34,669 bases of DNA from Butyrivibrio sp. CAG:318 (GCA_000431815.1 FR889252.1:64887-99555); one strand, 5' to 3'. Counted from the first letter of the stretch, positions 24,301-32,680 are shown. Notes: generated by a model not told the origin, from the sequence alone. Made by a program: numbers and translations.

Positions 24301-26215
24301 TTATTTTAGCCGGTGAACCCGAACTTCCGCTTCCGGATGCAGTTGTTGACCGGTATTCCACTTTCGTTCCAACCCATATATCGTGAAAACCGGTATTACC
24401 CGATAATGCTTCCGCCCTGATGTCCGTAAGGCCGCTTCCGTTGCTTCCCTTTAAGATGATTCTGCCGGCGGCATCATTTGACACCTCCACTTTATCTTTA
24501 TATGCCATAAGCGCATTATTTCCGTTAAGCGCCTCGTCTATGGCCGTCACGATATCCGCTGCCGAATTATATGTGCCCTGTTTTATTGTTATATTATAAG
24601 ATGTTCCGTTTAATGCAAGCTTAAATACATCGTTTTGACCGGCAGTTACCGTAAGCGGCAGTGTGCCTGCACTAAAAGCTTTGCCTCCCGTGAAAACAGG
24701 TATGTCATCAGGCCGGGTCTCATATGATTCCGATGCCTGGCTGTCTATACGGTTATATTCTCTTTTACAAAAGAGCGTATCATACGCGCTTGAACTGTTT
24801 TTTATATCAATTCTGCTTTCAATGCCTTGGGATGCGGTAGTAATCTGTATACCGTTAAAATCACCGCTTGTATACAGCGAAGCTGTGGCGCCAAGGCCGG
24901 CATTTCCCATGAGTTCGTTTAATACGTCCGCCATCTTTGCTGCCGTATATCTGCCATGCGCAATAGAAAGCGTCACTTCACTGCCACCGTCCACAGCCAG
25001 AGTGAGACTGTCATTTGAGGCATCTATTGTATAATGATTATGCTCTTCATCCGTGCCTGAAACAGGTATGACCGCTCCGCCCTTAAAAGAGGCCTCGCTT
25101 AAAATAGTATTTCCATATTGAACATTATCATAAAATACCGATGTATGGATATCTCCCGGGTCGGTGTCGATTTTAAACATATTGCCCTTAAAGCCCGTAA
25201 TAATTGCCGTATCACTCTGCAGCTTAATGCTTTTGCCATACTTGACGGCCTCGACCCCGGTCTGTCCCATACTGTTATTAAGTATATCAATCAGTTCGGA
25301 CCTCGTGTATCTTCCTGCCGGTATTTTAATATTTACCGTAGATGTATTTCCGTTAAAATCCTGAACCCTGAATCTGAGTTCATCGTTTTTGCCTGTCGAT
25401 ATTCCAAGCCTTGCATCATCCGTCACAAAAATGGTAGTACCAATAAGTGCACCAACGCTTCCTCCGGTATACATATCATTTATGAGATACGACAATCCTC
25501 CGGATATTGACTCTATACTCTTGCCGCCTTCTATATTGACATTACATGTACCGGATTGTGTGTATTCCAGGTTAATCCCCGCATCGCCGCCCCCGGCCGC
25601 AGCCACAGCATCATCCACCTCGTCAATAAGCTCCTGTGTTGTATATGTACCCTCCGGAACAGTTATCGTAAGCTGTTCTGCCGCGCTGTTATCATCTTTA
25701 ATATATGAGATCGTCAGAGTATTCATTGTGGAATCAATCGTGTGTCTTGCACTCTGATTCCAGTTTATATTACCCTCGAACTGATAAAACTTAGGCTCAT
25801 GATCTGCAAAAATTTTCTTTGTGTTAAACATCGTCGTATCCGATACTTTATCGATTTCCGACTGCAGATGGTCAAATTCAGCCTGAAGAGCCGCACGGTC
25901 CAGGTCGGTGTTGGTATCATTTAACGACTGGATCGTTATCTCACTCATGCGATGAATCATATCCTGAATTGAACCAAGTGCTGCCTCTCCCACATGAACC
26001 CATGATACCCCGCTCTGTGCGTTCTGGGTTCCCTTATTAAGTGCTCTTATCTGTGCCCGCATTTTTTCTGATATCGTAAGATCTGCCGCATCGTCAGCCG
26101 CCCTGTTTATACTGTATCCTGATGAAAGTTTTTCCGCCGATTTTGCCTTATTTTTCGTGTTTATTCCGAAATTTCTCGCTGCCGACATTGCCTGGATATT
26201 AGTATTTATTATCAT
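21344..26215 (-). CDS. Giant flagellin (1623 residues) with about 11 internal repeats
   Basis: The N-terminus (1-136) is a normal flagellin D0/D1 (INTNIQAMSAARNF, EKLSSGYSINRAADDAADL, DTTMFNTKKIF) and the C-terminus (about 1530-1623) matches too (AESLVRDTDIASETVRYASN, ILEQAAQAMIAQAN). Typical flagellins have 270-550 residues. Here about 1390 residues are inserted as tandem divergent units with a common pattern: beta strands, a G-x-Y turn (at 189, 301, 421, 547, 789, 906, 1011, 1175, 1300, 1426, and a degenerate one near 680), a helix (xxLxxxIN) and a closing F/Y-rich strand (VFYDN, LFCKR, LFYVK). These resemble flagellin-IN hypervariable modules. Six Cys (224, 483, 1234, 1254, 1286, 1350) are unusual for a flagellin. 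The ribosome binding site GGTGGAGGG is strong. A glycosyltransferase gene is 21 bases upstream. Confidence 0.92.
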   Translation of the reverse strand: MIINTNIQAMSAARNFGINTKNKAKSAEKLSSGYSINRAADDAADLTISEKMRAQIRALNKGTQNAQSGVSWVHVGEAALGSIQDMIHRMSEITIQSLNDTNTDLDRAALQAEFDHLQSEIDKVSDTTMFNTKKIFADHEPKFYQFEGNINWNQSARHTIDSTMNTLTISYIKDDNSAAEQLTITVPEGTYTTQELIDEVDDAVAAAGGGDAGINLEYTQSGTCNVNIEGGKSIESISGGLSYLINDMYTGGSVGALIGTTIFVTDDARLGISTGKNDELRFRVQDFNGNTSTVNIKIPAGRYTRSELIDILNNSMGQTGVEAVKYGKSIKLQSDTAIITGFKGNMFKIDTDPGDIHTSVFYDNVQYGNTILSEASFKGGAVIPVSGTDEEHNHYTIDASNDSLTLAVDGGSEVTLSIAHGRYTAAKMADVLNELMGNAGLGATASLYTSGDFNGIQITTASQGIESRIDIKNSSSAYDTLFCKREYNRIDSQASESYETRPDDIPVFTGGKAFSAGTLPLTVTAGQNDVFKLALNGTSYNITIKQGTYNSAADIVTAIDEALNGNNALMAYKDKVEVSNDAAGRIILKGSNGSGLTDIRAEALSGNTGFHDIWVGTKVEYRSTTASGSGSSGSPAKITLNTPINNPADAAGKNFSVDINGNRHDVSIPSGVSSRDDIINAINDQLKEQKIITINKFAAINSSGTTTNNNVTASGSGNTSTTSRNYTSSGVTKESQGVVGAYDVNRAASITLDRKIGSTNIVNASNNRLAINVKTQNGTSTVNITIPDGSYSADGLASAIQKQLDNKLGTQYGGVKVSLDNGALTFTSRLNDGSGNEKRADETGLEISTGNSSFLKELYTTRTAAQATSSKELENTMIIGSDNAEFVFTYRDGAGTRNVRLDLAAGTYDRTGIVNEINRQLLASGTGITASLYNNRLRLTSNGIGQDYMISYNNMQGGSSAETLFGDFIVKKPASATAQQDMQEEINITNDTSSFIISVNGTSHNITLDNGTYDRQAFVGMLNTKFRDEGIPVEVSLSGKRLTYTTTEAGSQTNIFMTYDGGGTSMLPIYGKTETVKAGAKASFNADGKLELTGTENGGSLSVSSSSGGGFQSQERIESDINPTAESGYISSKKAYIDGVNLSEPVVIDEWNRELSFTYRKAGVSQGVNFRLSDGTYDFKSLTKELQGKLDAAVGNGELTATVDASGVKIESTHTGSGYSMSGFSGGFYHNVLCKSTEVSQKLTPSQKAGGQICDAAFTIGRKNIRGGSVTVEKDLNDEFTFDITCGNTVNNITVKLTEGEYDGNSLIAELQKQINKKLEAAGLPKDMVKAQIGGVNTGVVGANDNDALCLKINDNTALPDSGQYIIDGVRGSAAFNIFYQTDGRMVPAYTTGAKDITDGLTVTAENNTLSLDADGRTYSVTLADGDYTADELADAVNAGFNAGGAPLTAKIEDGRLKIQYNSFGRHIIDNVAGSARDSLFYVKNSAAGEKENIKIQLSGNAGRDYIELDRPVMNTVSLGINSVAITKPKYANKALGRLAGALDAVSAIRSDYGAMENRLEHAINGNNNTAENTQSAESLVRDTDIASETVRYASNSILEQAAQAMIAQANIQAQGVLKLLGQ
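21800..25710 (-). repeat. Tandem ~105-165 residue modules in the giant flagellin
   Basis: Aligning the translated repeats by their G-x-Y turns gives successive spacings of 112, 120, 126, 133, 109, 117, 105, 164, 125 and 126 residues. The units have little sequence identity apart from the turn, the following helix and the closing aromatic strand, so they are old duplications, not a recent DNA repeat. Unit 5 (about 640-750) is degenerate and carries a Ser/Thr/Gly-rich linker, which is a possible site for sugar attachment. Confidence 0.7.
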
Positions 26216-26236
26216 TTTATCCCTCCACCGTTAAAA

Positions 26237-27952
26237 TTAATCCTTCTTCTCCTTAATCAATTGTAAAAGGCTTACCGCCCTGTTGTGCCATGTATGTTCA
26301 TGCACTGCCCTTTCATAACCGGCCTGTGCGATTTTATGTCTTAATGTATCATCTTTAAGAAGCTGATTTATTGCTGTAACAAGCTGCTCTGGCCTGCCTA
26401 TGTCAAACAATACGATTTCATCCTTCTGAAAGTTCTCGCGAAGGTATGTCGTCGTATCAGATATACAGACCGCTCCGCCGAGCATAATATCCGCCACGCG
26501 CTCCGTCATCCCGGCTTTATGCCAGGTCATAAAATTAAGCCCTATTCTGGCTTTACGATATATCTGCGAAGCCTCCGCCACATTTATCTTTTGATGTATT
26601 ATAAGATTATCTGAGTAATCCGACCGGAAATTCTTCCATGAATCCCCATACACGTTTATTTTATATCCTGCGGAAAGCACCGTTTCCACCGCCTGATGTC
26701 TGTAATAATCTACGATATTTTTGCGCACATAGAACATTGTCTTCATTAGTTCAGGAAGCCTGTCACGACCATACAGCGAAACAACTGCATCTTCCACCGT
26801 CAGTGCCGGATCAGCCGTAACCGCCTTGTAAACCTCGTTCTGTTCCACAGTATCATACGACCTTGCGCCGGATATAAACTCATCAGGCGTAAATTCCGGT
26901 TTATAATATGTACCGACAAAAACAATGTCAAGAGTTCTTCCCTCGTCATCATACGGTCCTGAATAATTGCCCGCCGGCGGAAACCACACCGCGTCTGCAC
27001 CGTATATTTTATTGATGTAATCTGTATAATTGCCATCCTGACATAATATTATATCACCTTGCCGCACATTGGTAAACATGCTCTCAAAAAAGGCCGGATC
27101 ATCAAACCAGAACTGTAATCTTCTTCCCTTTATCCGGTCGAATCCGGGATTGGTAAAAGCCTGCGTCTGAAATCCTATTACACCTTTGAACGTTATGTCA
27201 CTCATCATCGCAGCATCCGCATCTTCACTCGTATAAACAGCTTCCCCTATATCCGCCAGCGCTTTTGCAATGCTGTACCCGAATTGCCGGAGAACTCCGT
27301 AGCATGTATCACCGCCTATAATTACCAGAAATGGTGCTGTGTCGGCTGAAATCGCCGTACATATTCCGGAGTCTGACAACATATCATCAACTGTCTTATT
27401 GAACCCAAGAATAACATTCTTATCCGGAATCCCCGCAACTGTGTCAGCAAACACCGTGTCCAGATTGCCTTCATGACCCCAGCGTGCCAGCCTTGAACAT
27501 ATAATATATGCTATTTCGCGTGCCATTGCCCCCGATTCCGGAAAAACAGCATCATCTGCACTGCATGTTATGAAAAAAACATGTCCCTTGTCGGTTGCGC
27601 GCATCAGAAACTCCCTGTTCTGGCTGCCTTCCAATACAATATTAAACCGGCCCGTTTCCTTTAAAAGATTCCGTCTTATCACCATCCCGAAAATTTTCAT
27701 TCCCGACATTGCCGCAAGGGATGCCGTACTATCGTCATCAGGTGCACAGTCAGCAAAAACAATCACATCGAATCCATCATCCCAGGCATCTTCATAATCA
27801 TCCAGGATTATACCCGCCTCCGTCTTGTCCGTGACTGATTTATCCACAAAACCTATGTATTGCTCTGTGGAATTCTCTATGTAGTTGTTTTTGACGACCG
27901 CATCATTAAATTCATCCGTCGTTAATTCGTATATTATAGTATCTTTCATCAT
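26237..27952 (-). CDS. CgeB-like glycosyltransferase, likely acting on the flagellin
   Basis: A 571-residue protein. The C-terminal third carries a GT-B type glycosyltransferase end of the CgeB/Glyco_trans_1_2 kind: INVYGDSWKNF, YRKARIGLNFMTWHKAGMTERV (conserved E in the donor site), ADIMLGGAVCISDTT and VLFDIGRPEQL. The middle holds DIVFVGTYYKP. Residues 1-200 show no domain I recognise. Its stop is 21 bases before the giant flagellin start, and such enzymes commonly glycosylate flagellin in Firmicutes; this is inference from position. Two ATGs are adjacent (27952 and 27949). No good ribosome binding site is present other than GGGCGG within the terminator hairpin just upstream. Confidence 0.8.
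   Translation of the reverse strand: MMKDTIIYELTTDEFNDAVVKNNYIENSTEQYIGFVDKSVTDKTEAGIILDDYEDAWDDGFDVIVFADCAPDDDSTASLAAMSGMKIFGMVIRRNLLKETGRFNIVLEGSQNREFLMRATDKGHVFFITCSADDAVFPESGAMAREIAYIICSRLARWGHEGNLDTVFADTVAGIPDKNVILGFNKTVDDMLSDSGICTAISADTAPFLVIIGGDTCYGVLRQFGYSIAKALADIGEAVYTSEDADAAMMSDITFKGVIGFQTQAFTNPGFDRIKGRRLQFWFDDPAFFESMFTNVRQGDIILCQDGNYTDYINKIYGADAVWFPPAGNYSGPYDDEGRTLDIVFVGTYYKPEFTPDEFISGARSYDTVEQNEVYKAVTADPALTVEDAVVSLYGRDRLPELMKTMFYVRKNIVDYYRHQAVETVLSAGYKINVYGDSWKNFRSDYSDNLIIHQKINVAEASQIYRKARIGLNFMTWHKAGMTERVADIMLGGAVCISDTTTYLRENFQKDEIVLFDIGRPEQLVTAINQLLKDDTLRHKIAQAGYERAVHEHTWHNRAVSLLQLIKEKKD
26316..26343 (-). promoter_or_regulatory. Possible sigma-28 (flagellar) promoter for the giant flagellin
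   Basis: Within the 3' end of the glycosyltransferase gene the minus strand reads TAAG (26343-26340), then 16 nt, then GCCGGTTA (26323-26316). The sigma-28 consensus is TAAA, 15 nt, GCCGATAA. The match is partial, but it is the best seen close to the flagellin. Confidence 0.25.
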
Positions 27953-27962
27953 AACTAAAAAT

Positions 27963-27990
27963 ATCCGCCCGGCATTATCTCCGGGCGGAT
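27963..27990 (-). terminator. Intrinsic terminator of the GH94 gene, touching the next start codon
   Basis: On the minus strand ATCCGCCCGG (27990-27981) pairs perfectly over 10 bp with CCGGGCGGAT (27972-27963) around an 8-nt loop, followed by ATTTTT. The glycosyltransferase ATG at 27952 lies directly after the U-tract, and GGGCGG in the 3' arm is its only ribosome-binding-like sequence. Confidence 0.85.
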
Positions 27991-28003
27991 CAATAATCTT
28001 AAA

Positions 28004-30412
28004 TTATCCAAGTACAACAACAATTTCTGTCTGCTCTGTCATCTTACATTCACATACGAAATTGCCTTCAACAGCTTCTCCGTTAACAGTTACACTCTTA
28101 ACACCGCTCTGTACATGGTTCGGGTTCTGGATATCAATTGAGAGATGTTTTCCTCTGAAATTCTTCTCGATCTTAAATCCATCCCACGCTGAAGGGATTG
28201 AAGGGCTGATTACAAGACCATCCGCATTAGGTCTCATACCACAGATACCTTCAACGCATCCAACCATAACCGTTGAGCCTGTTCCTGTAAGCCAATGTAC
28301 ATGTGAACGGCCTGCATAAGGTGAACGAGTTGCCTCTGTAAACTGTCCGTGAACATATGGCTCAAGAACTCTTATTTCAGCTTTATCATTCATGTTGGCC
28401 GGTGATGACTCAAGGAAGTACTCAAACGCTCTGTCACCATGTCCCATCAAAGCTTCGGCAAGAATTGCCCAGCCCTGTGTCTGGGAGAAGATACCACCAT
28501 TTTCCTTGGTATCCGGGTTAAATATATGCATAAGTGCTCCGTCAAAATAGTGATCAACATATGGCGGCTCCATAAGTTTAACACCATAAGGTGTATTAAG
28601 AATCTCATGAACTGAATTCATTGCCGTCTCAGCCTGCTCCTTGGAAGCAAAACCGGAAATAACAGACCATGACTGCGGATTAAGCCACATATTAGCTTCA
28701 GGATCGTGCTTAGCTCCTACGACTTCGCCGTTCTCTCTGATACCACGGATGAATCTGTCCTCATCCCAACAGTCAGAAAGGCTCTTTCCGAGCTCAGCCT
28801 GAACTTTATTGATATATTCAACATATTCTGTATCTTTTCTTTCCTCAGCATATCCTCTGATAACGCTCATAGCATAATAGAGCTGGAATGCTACGAATGT
28901 AGATTCGCCCTTCTTACCGAGTCTCAAGCAGTCATTCCAGTCTGCGTGGAGTCCGGCCGGCATCTTATGAGCACCGAGTCTTTCCATTGAAAAACGGATT
29001 GCATTCTTAAGGTGGTTGTAAACACTGTCCTCTCCGCCATTAGCATATACAATAACTTCGTCGAGGAATGCTTTATTACCGCTCTCGCCGATATACTTAA
29101 CGATTGTCGGGAAGAGCCAGAGTGCATCATCTGCACGATATGACGGATGTCCTGTCTGCTTAGCATAAAGTGAATTCTCATCATTCTCGTCAGGGCATGT
29201 CTCATGTCCTGCGTTATGGTCAAACTTAACAAGCGGAAGTCCGCCGCCGTTGTCAACCTGTGCCGAAAGCATGAAACGGATTTTATCCGCTGCAAGTTCC
29301 GGATTAATATGGATAATGCCCTGTATATCCTGAACTGTATCCCTGTATCCGTATCCGTTTCGAAGACCGCAATAGATGAATGATGCAGCTCTTGACCAGA
29401 TAAATGTTATGAAACACTGATATGCATTCCATACATTAACCATATTGTTGAACTCCCATGAAGGTGTCTCAATCTGGAAATTATTAAGCTGTCCGTGCCA
29501 GTAATCAATAAGTTCTTTAAGTTCCTTATCAACCTGGCCTGCGTTCTTATATGTATCGAGAATCTTGTCCGCTTCAGCTGCATTCTTCTGTCCGAGAACA
29601 TAGATAAATTCCTTAGTCTCGCCCGGTGCGATTGTCACATCTGACTGAAGTGCGCCGCATGCATTGGAGTTATAGTTAAGCTCATTATTGCATCTTCCGC
29701 TCTCAACAGCGATTGGGTTGCCATAATCCCTGTACGGTCCGATGAAGCTGTCAAAGTTACCGTTATAAGCGCTTACATCAGCTCCGACAAGTCCGAAAAA
29801 TCTCTCTTTGTGGTTAGAGCCTGTAGCATCCTTACCACTGTTCTCATTAATGTGCTGAACAATCTTATTGCCTTCAAAAGATGTTCTTGTAATGAAAAGC
29901 GTATACTGAAGATTAACCTGATCCTGCTCATAGTTATTGTCATTGGTAAACTCAATAAAACCGTATACAGAAAGATTACGCGGTTTGTCTGAATTATTGG
30001 TTACTTTGGCACGCCATACTTCGTATGTCCTGTCAAGCGGAACATAATATGTGAGTTCCGAATGGATGTCTGAATAATCCGTCTTCATTGTAGTATAAGC
30101 GGTTCCGTGATGGCACTCTGTCTTGTACTGATCAAGAGGCTTACCTACCGGCTGCCATGTAGCTGACCAGTAGTCATTGGTATCGTTGTCCCTTAAATAT
30201 ACATATCTGCCCGGAAGACCGATATTGGAATTGAAACGGTATCTTGCTATACGACCGTTGGCACCGCTCTTAACGAAGCTGTATCCTCCGCCGTTATTTG
30301 AAACGATTGCACCGTACTCAGGGGATCCAAGATAGTTCGCCCAAGGTGCCGGTGTATCCGGTCTTGTAATTACATATTCTTTGTGTTCGAGATCAAAATG
30401 TCCGTACTGCAT
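28004..30412 (-). CDS. GH94 disaccharide phosphorylase (cellobiose or diacetylchitobiose type)
   Basis: An 802-residue cytoplasmic GH94 enzyme, which uses phosphate to split a beta-linked disaccharide into a sugar-1-phosphate and a sugar, saving ATP. Visible are the N-terminal beta-sandwich opening KEYVITRPDTPAPWANYLG, GGYSF, the barrel segment GYGYRDTVQD (353-362), ADWNDC (490-495) with the general-acid Asp491, and SWLTGT-like HWLTGTGS near the end. Several segments (YVYLRDNDTNDYW, GYRDTVQD, the C-terminal NPNHVQSGVKSVTVNGE) look closer to what I recall of chitobiose phosphorylase than to the C. thermocellum cellobiose enzyme, so the substrate is left open. AAGGAG precedes the ATG. It has its own promoter and terminator; codon choice looks like that of a well-expressed gene. 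Confidence 0.85.
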   Translation of the reverse strand: MQYGHFDLEHKEYVITRPDTPAPWANYLGSPEYGAIVSNNGGGYSFVKSGANGRIARYRFNSNIGLPGRYVYLRDNDTNDYWSATWQPVGKPLDQYKTECHHGTAYTTMKTDYSDIHSELTYYVPLDRTYEVWRAKVTNNSDKPRNLSVYGFIEFTNDNNYEQDQVNLQYTLFITRTSFEGNKIVQHINENSGKDATGSNHKERFFGLVGADVSAYNGNFDSFIGPYRDYGNPIAVESGRCNNELNYNSNACGALQSDVTIAPGETKEFIYVLGQKNAAEADKILDTYKNAGQVDKELKELIDYWHGQLNNFQIETPSWEFNNMVNVWNAYQCFITFIWSRAASFIYCGLRNGYGYRDTVQDIQGIIHINPELAADKIRFMLSAQVDNGGGLPLVKFDHNAGHETCPDENDENSLYAKQTGHPSYRADDALWLFPTIVKYIGESGNKAFLDEVIVYANGGEDSVYNHLKNAIRFSMERLGAHKMPAGLHADWNDCLRLGKKGESTFVAFQLYYAMSVIRGYAEERKDTEYVEYINKVQAELGKSLSDCWDEDRFIRGIRENGEVVGAKHDPEANMWLNPQSWSVISGFASKEQAETAMNSVHEILNTPYGVKLMEPPYVDHYFDGALMHIFNPDTKENGGIFSQTQGWAILAEALMGHGDRAFEYFLESSPANMNDKAEIRVLEPYVHGQFTEATRSPYAGRSHVHWLTGTGSTVMVGCVEGICGMRPNADGLVISPSIPSAWDGFKIEKNFRGKHLSIDIQNPNHVQSGVKSVTVNGEAVEGNFVCECKMTEQTEIVVVLG

Positions 30413-30441
30413 TGATATAAATCTCCTTAATAATTATAATG

Positions 30442-30461
30442 CATGTCCGTATCCGGACATG
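30442..30461. promoter_or_regulatory. Perfect 8-bp dyad in the GH94 leader
   Basis: CATGTCCG (30442-30449) and CGGACATG (30454-30461) flank a 4-nt centre. It lies in the predicted 5' untranslated leader, between the transcription start and the ribosome binding site. It could be a regulator binding site or an RNA hairpin; no U-tract follows. Confidence 0.5.
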
Positions 30462-30480
30462 GGTAAAAACCTACATTTGT

Positions 30481-30514
30481 ATCATATAACATTGAGTAAC
30501 GGTTGGCAACCATT
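30481..30514 (-). promoter_or_regulatory. GH94 promoter with operator-like dyad over the -35
   Basis: On the minus strand -35 TTGCCA (30509-30504) is followed after 17 nt by -10 TATGAT (30486-30481). The -35 lies inside a 17-bp dyad at 30498-30514 (plus strand AACGGTTGGCAACCATT), symmetric at all but one pair. This is the expected arrangement for repression by a sugar-responsive regulator such as a LacI-family protein; the regulator is not in the window. Confidence 0.6.
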
Positions 30515-30559
30515 AAAATGCTACCTTTTTATAGATGTTTTATATTAATAATTAATCAT

Positions 30560-32680
30560 TTACCGCCAGAACTCAAACAGCCTGCCAAAATTTAACATTG
30601 ACATTCTCCACCCGTTGGATAAATCTCCATCAAGTATCCAGCTTACGGTCTGTGAAAAAGTAAGCACAAGGCAGAGAATACATGCTGCTGCCATAACCGA
30701 ATTAAGATGTTTCTTTGTATTGGCTGACGCGTTCCGCCATATAATAAATGATATAATCAGTGCGCCCATAAGCATTTCCCACGCAAAATCAACGCAATAT
30801 CTTGCACCGTAACCGCTCTCCCAGATTGAGCAGATTATTATAAGCGGAGCAATAACACACGATGCCGCAAGCAGCACGGTGCCCACACGCCTGCTGCCCG
30901 CCGGAGCTTTCCGGTATGCTTTAAGCGACAGCGCATATGCCATTAACGGCAGGGCCTTCCACACAAGTCCGACTGCATTATGAGTTGCCACAAAATAGTA
31001 TCCGTTCGGATTGAACGTATCCACTGATGACGGTATAAAAAACGGATAATTCTGACTGAATGACGGAAATGCAAAAAGGTAATTCCACAATCCGATTCCG
31101 ACAAAATGCGTATGGTACTGTGACTTCGTAAAATCGTTTATCGTAAGTGAATACTGTATTCCAAAATCGAAAAATGAACCAAAGCGTGCATAATTATATG
31201 CCATCTGTATGCCTCCGATAATCGCAAACGGCACCAATGCGCATATCCAATATGATATATATTTCTTGTCACCGCTTTTTCTGAGTTTGGCAAATCCCGC
31301 TCCGATAAATAAAAGTGCCGCAATGCAATACAAGGCAAGCGTAGGACGGCACAATACCGCAAGACTTAAGAAAACTGCGGCCCATACAAGCCTGCCACGC
31401 TTTATGTTTCCGTCTCCAATCACATTGGAACTTATCAGAAAATACGCGCCAGCGGTTACACACGCAAATCCGCCGTTCTGGGCAATTTCATAGAAATTGG
31501 CTTTATTAAATGTAAACCATATTCCGCTCACAAGCTGCATCATAAAAAGTCCCATCATCACAAGCGATGAGCGCACACGTCCCCAGTATTTGTCCGCTAT
31601 GCACAGATATGTCCTTGTCAGGAAATAGATTCCCACGCAGCCGAACAGCCATATTGCCCAGACACTCGGAAAATAAAATCCTGTTGCAAGGTGATACGGT
31701 ATAAAAATCAGCAACGGTGCTATGCCATAGTATGAATAATATTTTCCTTCATATAAAAGGTGATCCCACGGATAACTTCCGATTTCCTTGGTACGCTGGC
31801 TCCAGTCATACGGATTGTCAAGTCCGGTAAGTTTCTCATTAACCTCACGGTCAAGATAAACATGCCCTTTTTCAAATGCATTGACAAGTTCTTCCGTTAT
31901 CTGATTGCCGTTTTCACAACAGAAATCGCTCCAAAAATCATGTTCCGGATTGGCATACCTGCATGAATTCGTCATCCAGAGTGCAATACCTATCAGAAAA
32001 AAAGTCATGACATATGCACTGCGCTTCACAAGTGTTCTGCCATCCGCATAATTCCCGGCATAAAATCCCGATCCGGTCATAAAATAGACTGCCATTGCCA
32101 CAAGCCATATTATCCCGACCCGTACGAATGAAAAGCAAAATGCAATCGGCTTGTTGACCGTGATTGCCCTGACCGCAAGTTCAGCCTTATCGTCTGTGGA
32201 AATAGTAATTCTTAATTTGTGAACATTGCCTGAGAAATTACATGGCACCGTGCCGGTTCTTTGGTACCCGGATAATATCTGCGCCTTAGCTATTCCCACA
32301 CGATATTCCGCATTGGTATCATCTGCCATATCTATTGTCACATTAATTTGTCCGCCGCTTGCGGATACCACATCGAAATTCAGCGTACCCACCGGCTCAT
32401 TCATATCGGTAAACTCATATATTATCCTATTCTCTTCGTTTTCTGTGACCGCTTCCAAAAGGTCGAGTTCATGTTCCTTATAGCTGCCACCCGCCAGATG
32501 TATCGCATTCAGATTGAATATCATAACTTCCAGAACGGCGCACACCATAAATGCGCGTATACCAAAACAGGCAGCCTTTATAGCTGCCTTGTTATTCTTA
32601 ATTCTTCCGGTAAATATGAACACTGCCACCGTCACGCCCAACGTGACAGCGCTGATAATTATATATAAAATTATGTTCAT
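30560..32680 (-). CDS. Large polytopic membrane protein, possible GT-C glycosyltransferase
   Basis: A 706-residue protein. Helices at about 2-25 and 37-55 are followed by an extracytoplasmic beta-rich domain (about 65-175) and then at least ten further hydrophobic segments to the C-terminus. The second extracytoplasmic stretch contains NPYDWSQRTKEIGSYPWDHLLYEGKYYSYYGIAPLLIF. Acidic/aromatic loops after early helices resemble GT-C enzymes that use lipid-linked sugars, but I see no diagnostic motif and do not assign a named family. Its AGGAGA ribosome binding site overlaps the stop region of the SGNH gene 11 bases upstream, so the two are co-expressed. No clear terminator is visible downstream. 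Confidence 0.6.
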   Translation of the reverse strand: MNIILYIIISAVTLGVTVAVFIFTGRIKNNKAAIKAACFGIRAFMVCAVLEVMIFNLNAIHLAGGSYKEHELDLLEAVTENEENRIIYEFTDMNEPVGTLNFDVVSASGGQINVTIDMADDTNAEYRVGIAKAQILSGYQRTGTVPCNFSGNVHKLRITISTDDKAELAVRAITVNKPIAFCFSFVRVGIIWLVAMAVYFMTGSGFYAGNYADGRTLVKRSAYVMTFFLIGIALWMTNSCRYANPEHDFWSDFCCENGNQITEELVNAFEKGHVYLDREVNEKLTGLDNPYDWSQRTKEIGSYPWDHLLYEGKYYSYYGIAPLLIFIPYHLATGFYFPSVWAIWLFGCVGIYFLTRTYLCIADKYWGRVRSSLVMMGLFMMQLVSGIWFTFNKANFYEIAQNGGFACVTAGAYFLISSNVIGDGNIKRGRLVWAAVFLSLAVLCRPTLALYCIAALLFIGAGFAKLRKSGDKKYISYWICALVPFAIIGGIQMAYNYARFGSFFDFGIQYSLTINDFTKSQYHTHFVGIGLWNYLFAFPSFSQNYPFFIPSSVDTFNPNGYYFVATHNAVGLVWKALPLMAYALSLKAYRKAPAGSRRVGTVLLAASCVIAPLIIICSIWESGYGARYCVDFAWEMLMGALIISFIIWRNASANTKKHLNSVMAAACILCLVLTFSQTVSWILDGDLSNGWRMSMLNFGRLFEFWR

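Noticed and set aside
21344..26215. Giant flagellin as a fusion of a flagellin with an unrelated adhesin
   Set aside because: The inserted region is made of units that resemble the flagellin hypervariable module, and both flagellin ends are intact in one frame, so internal expansion explains it better.
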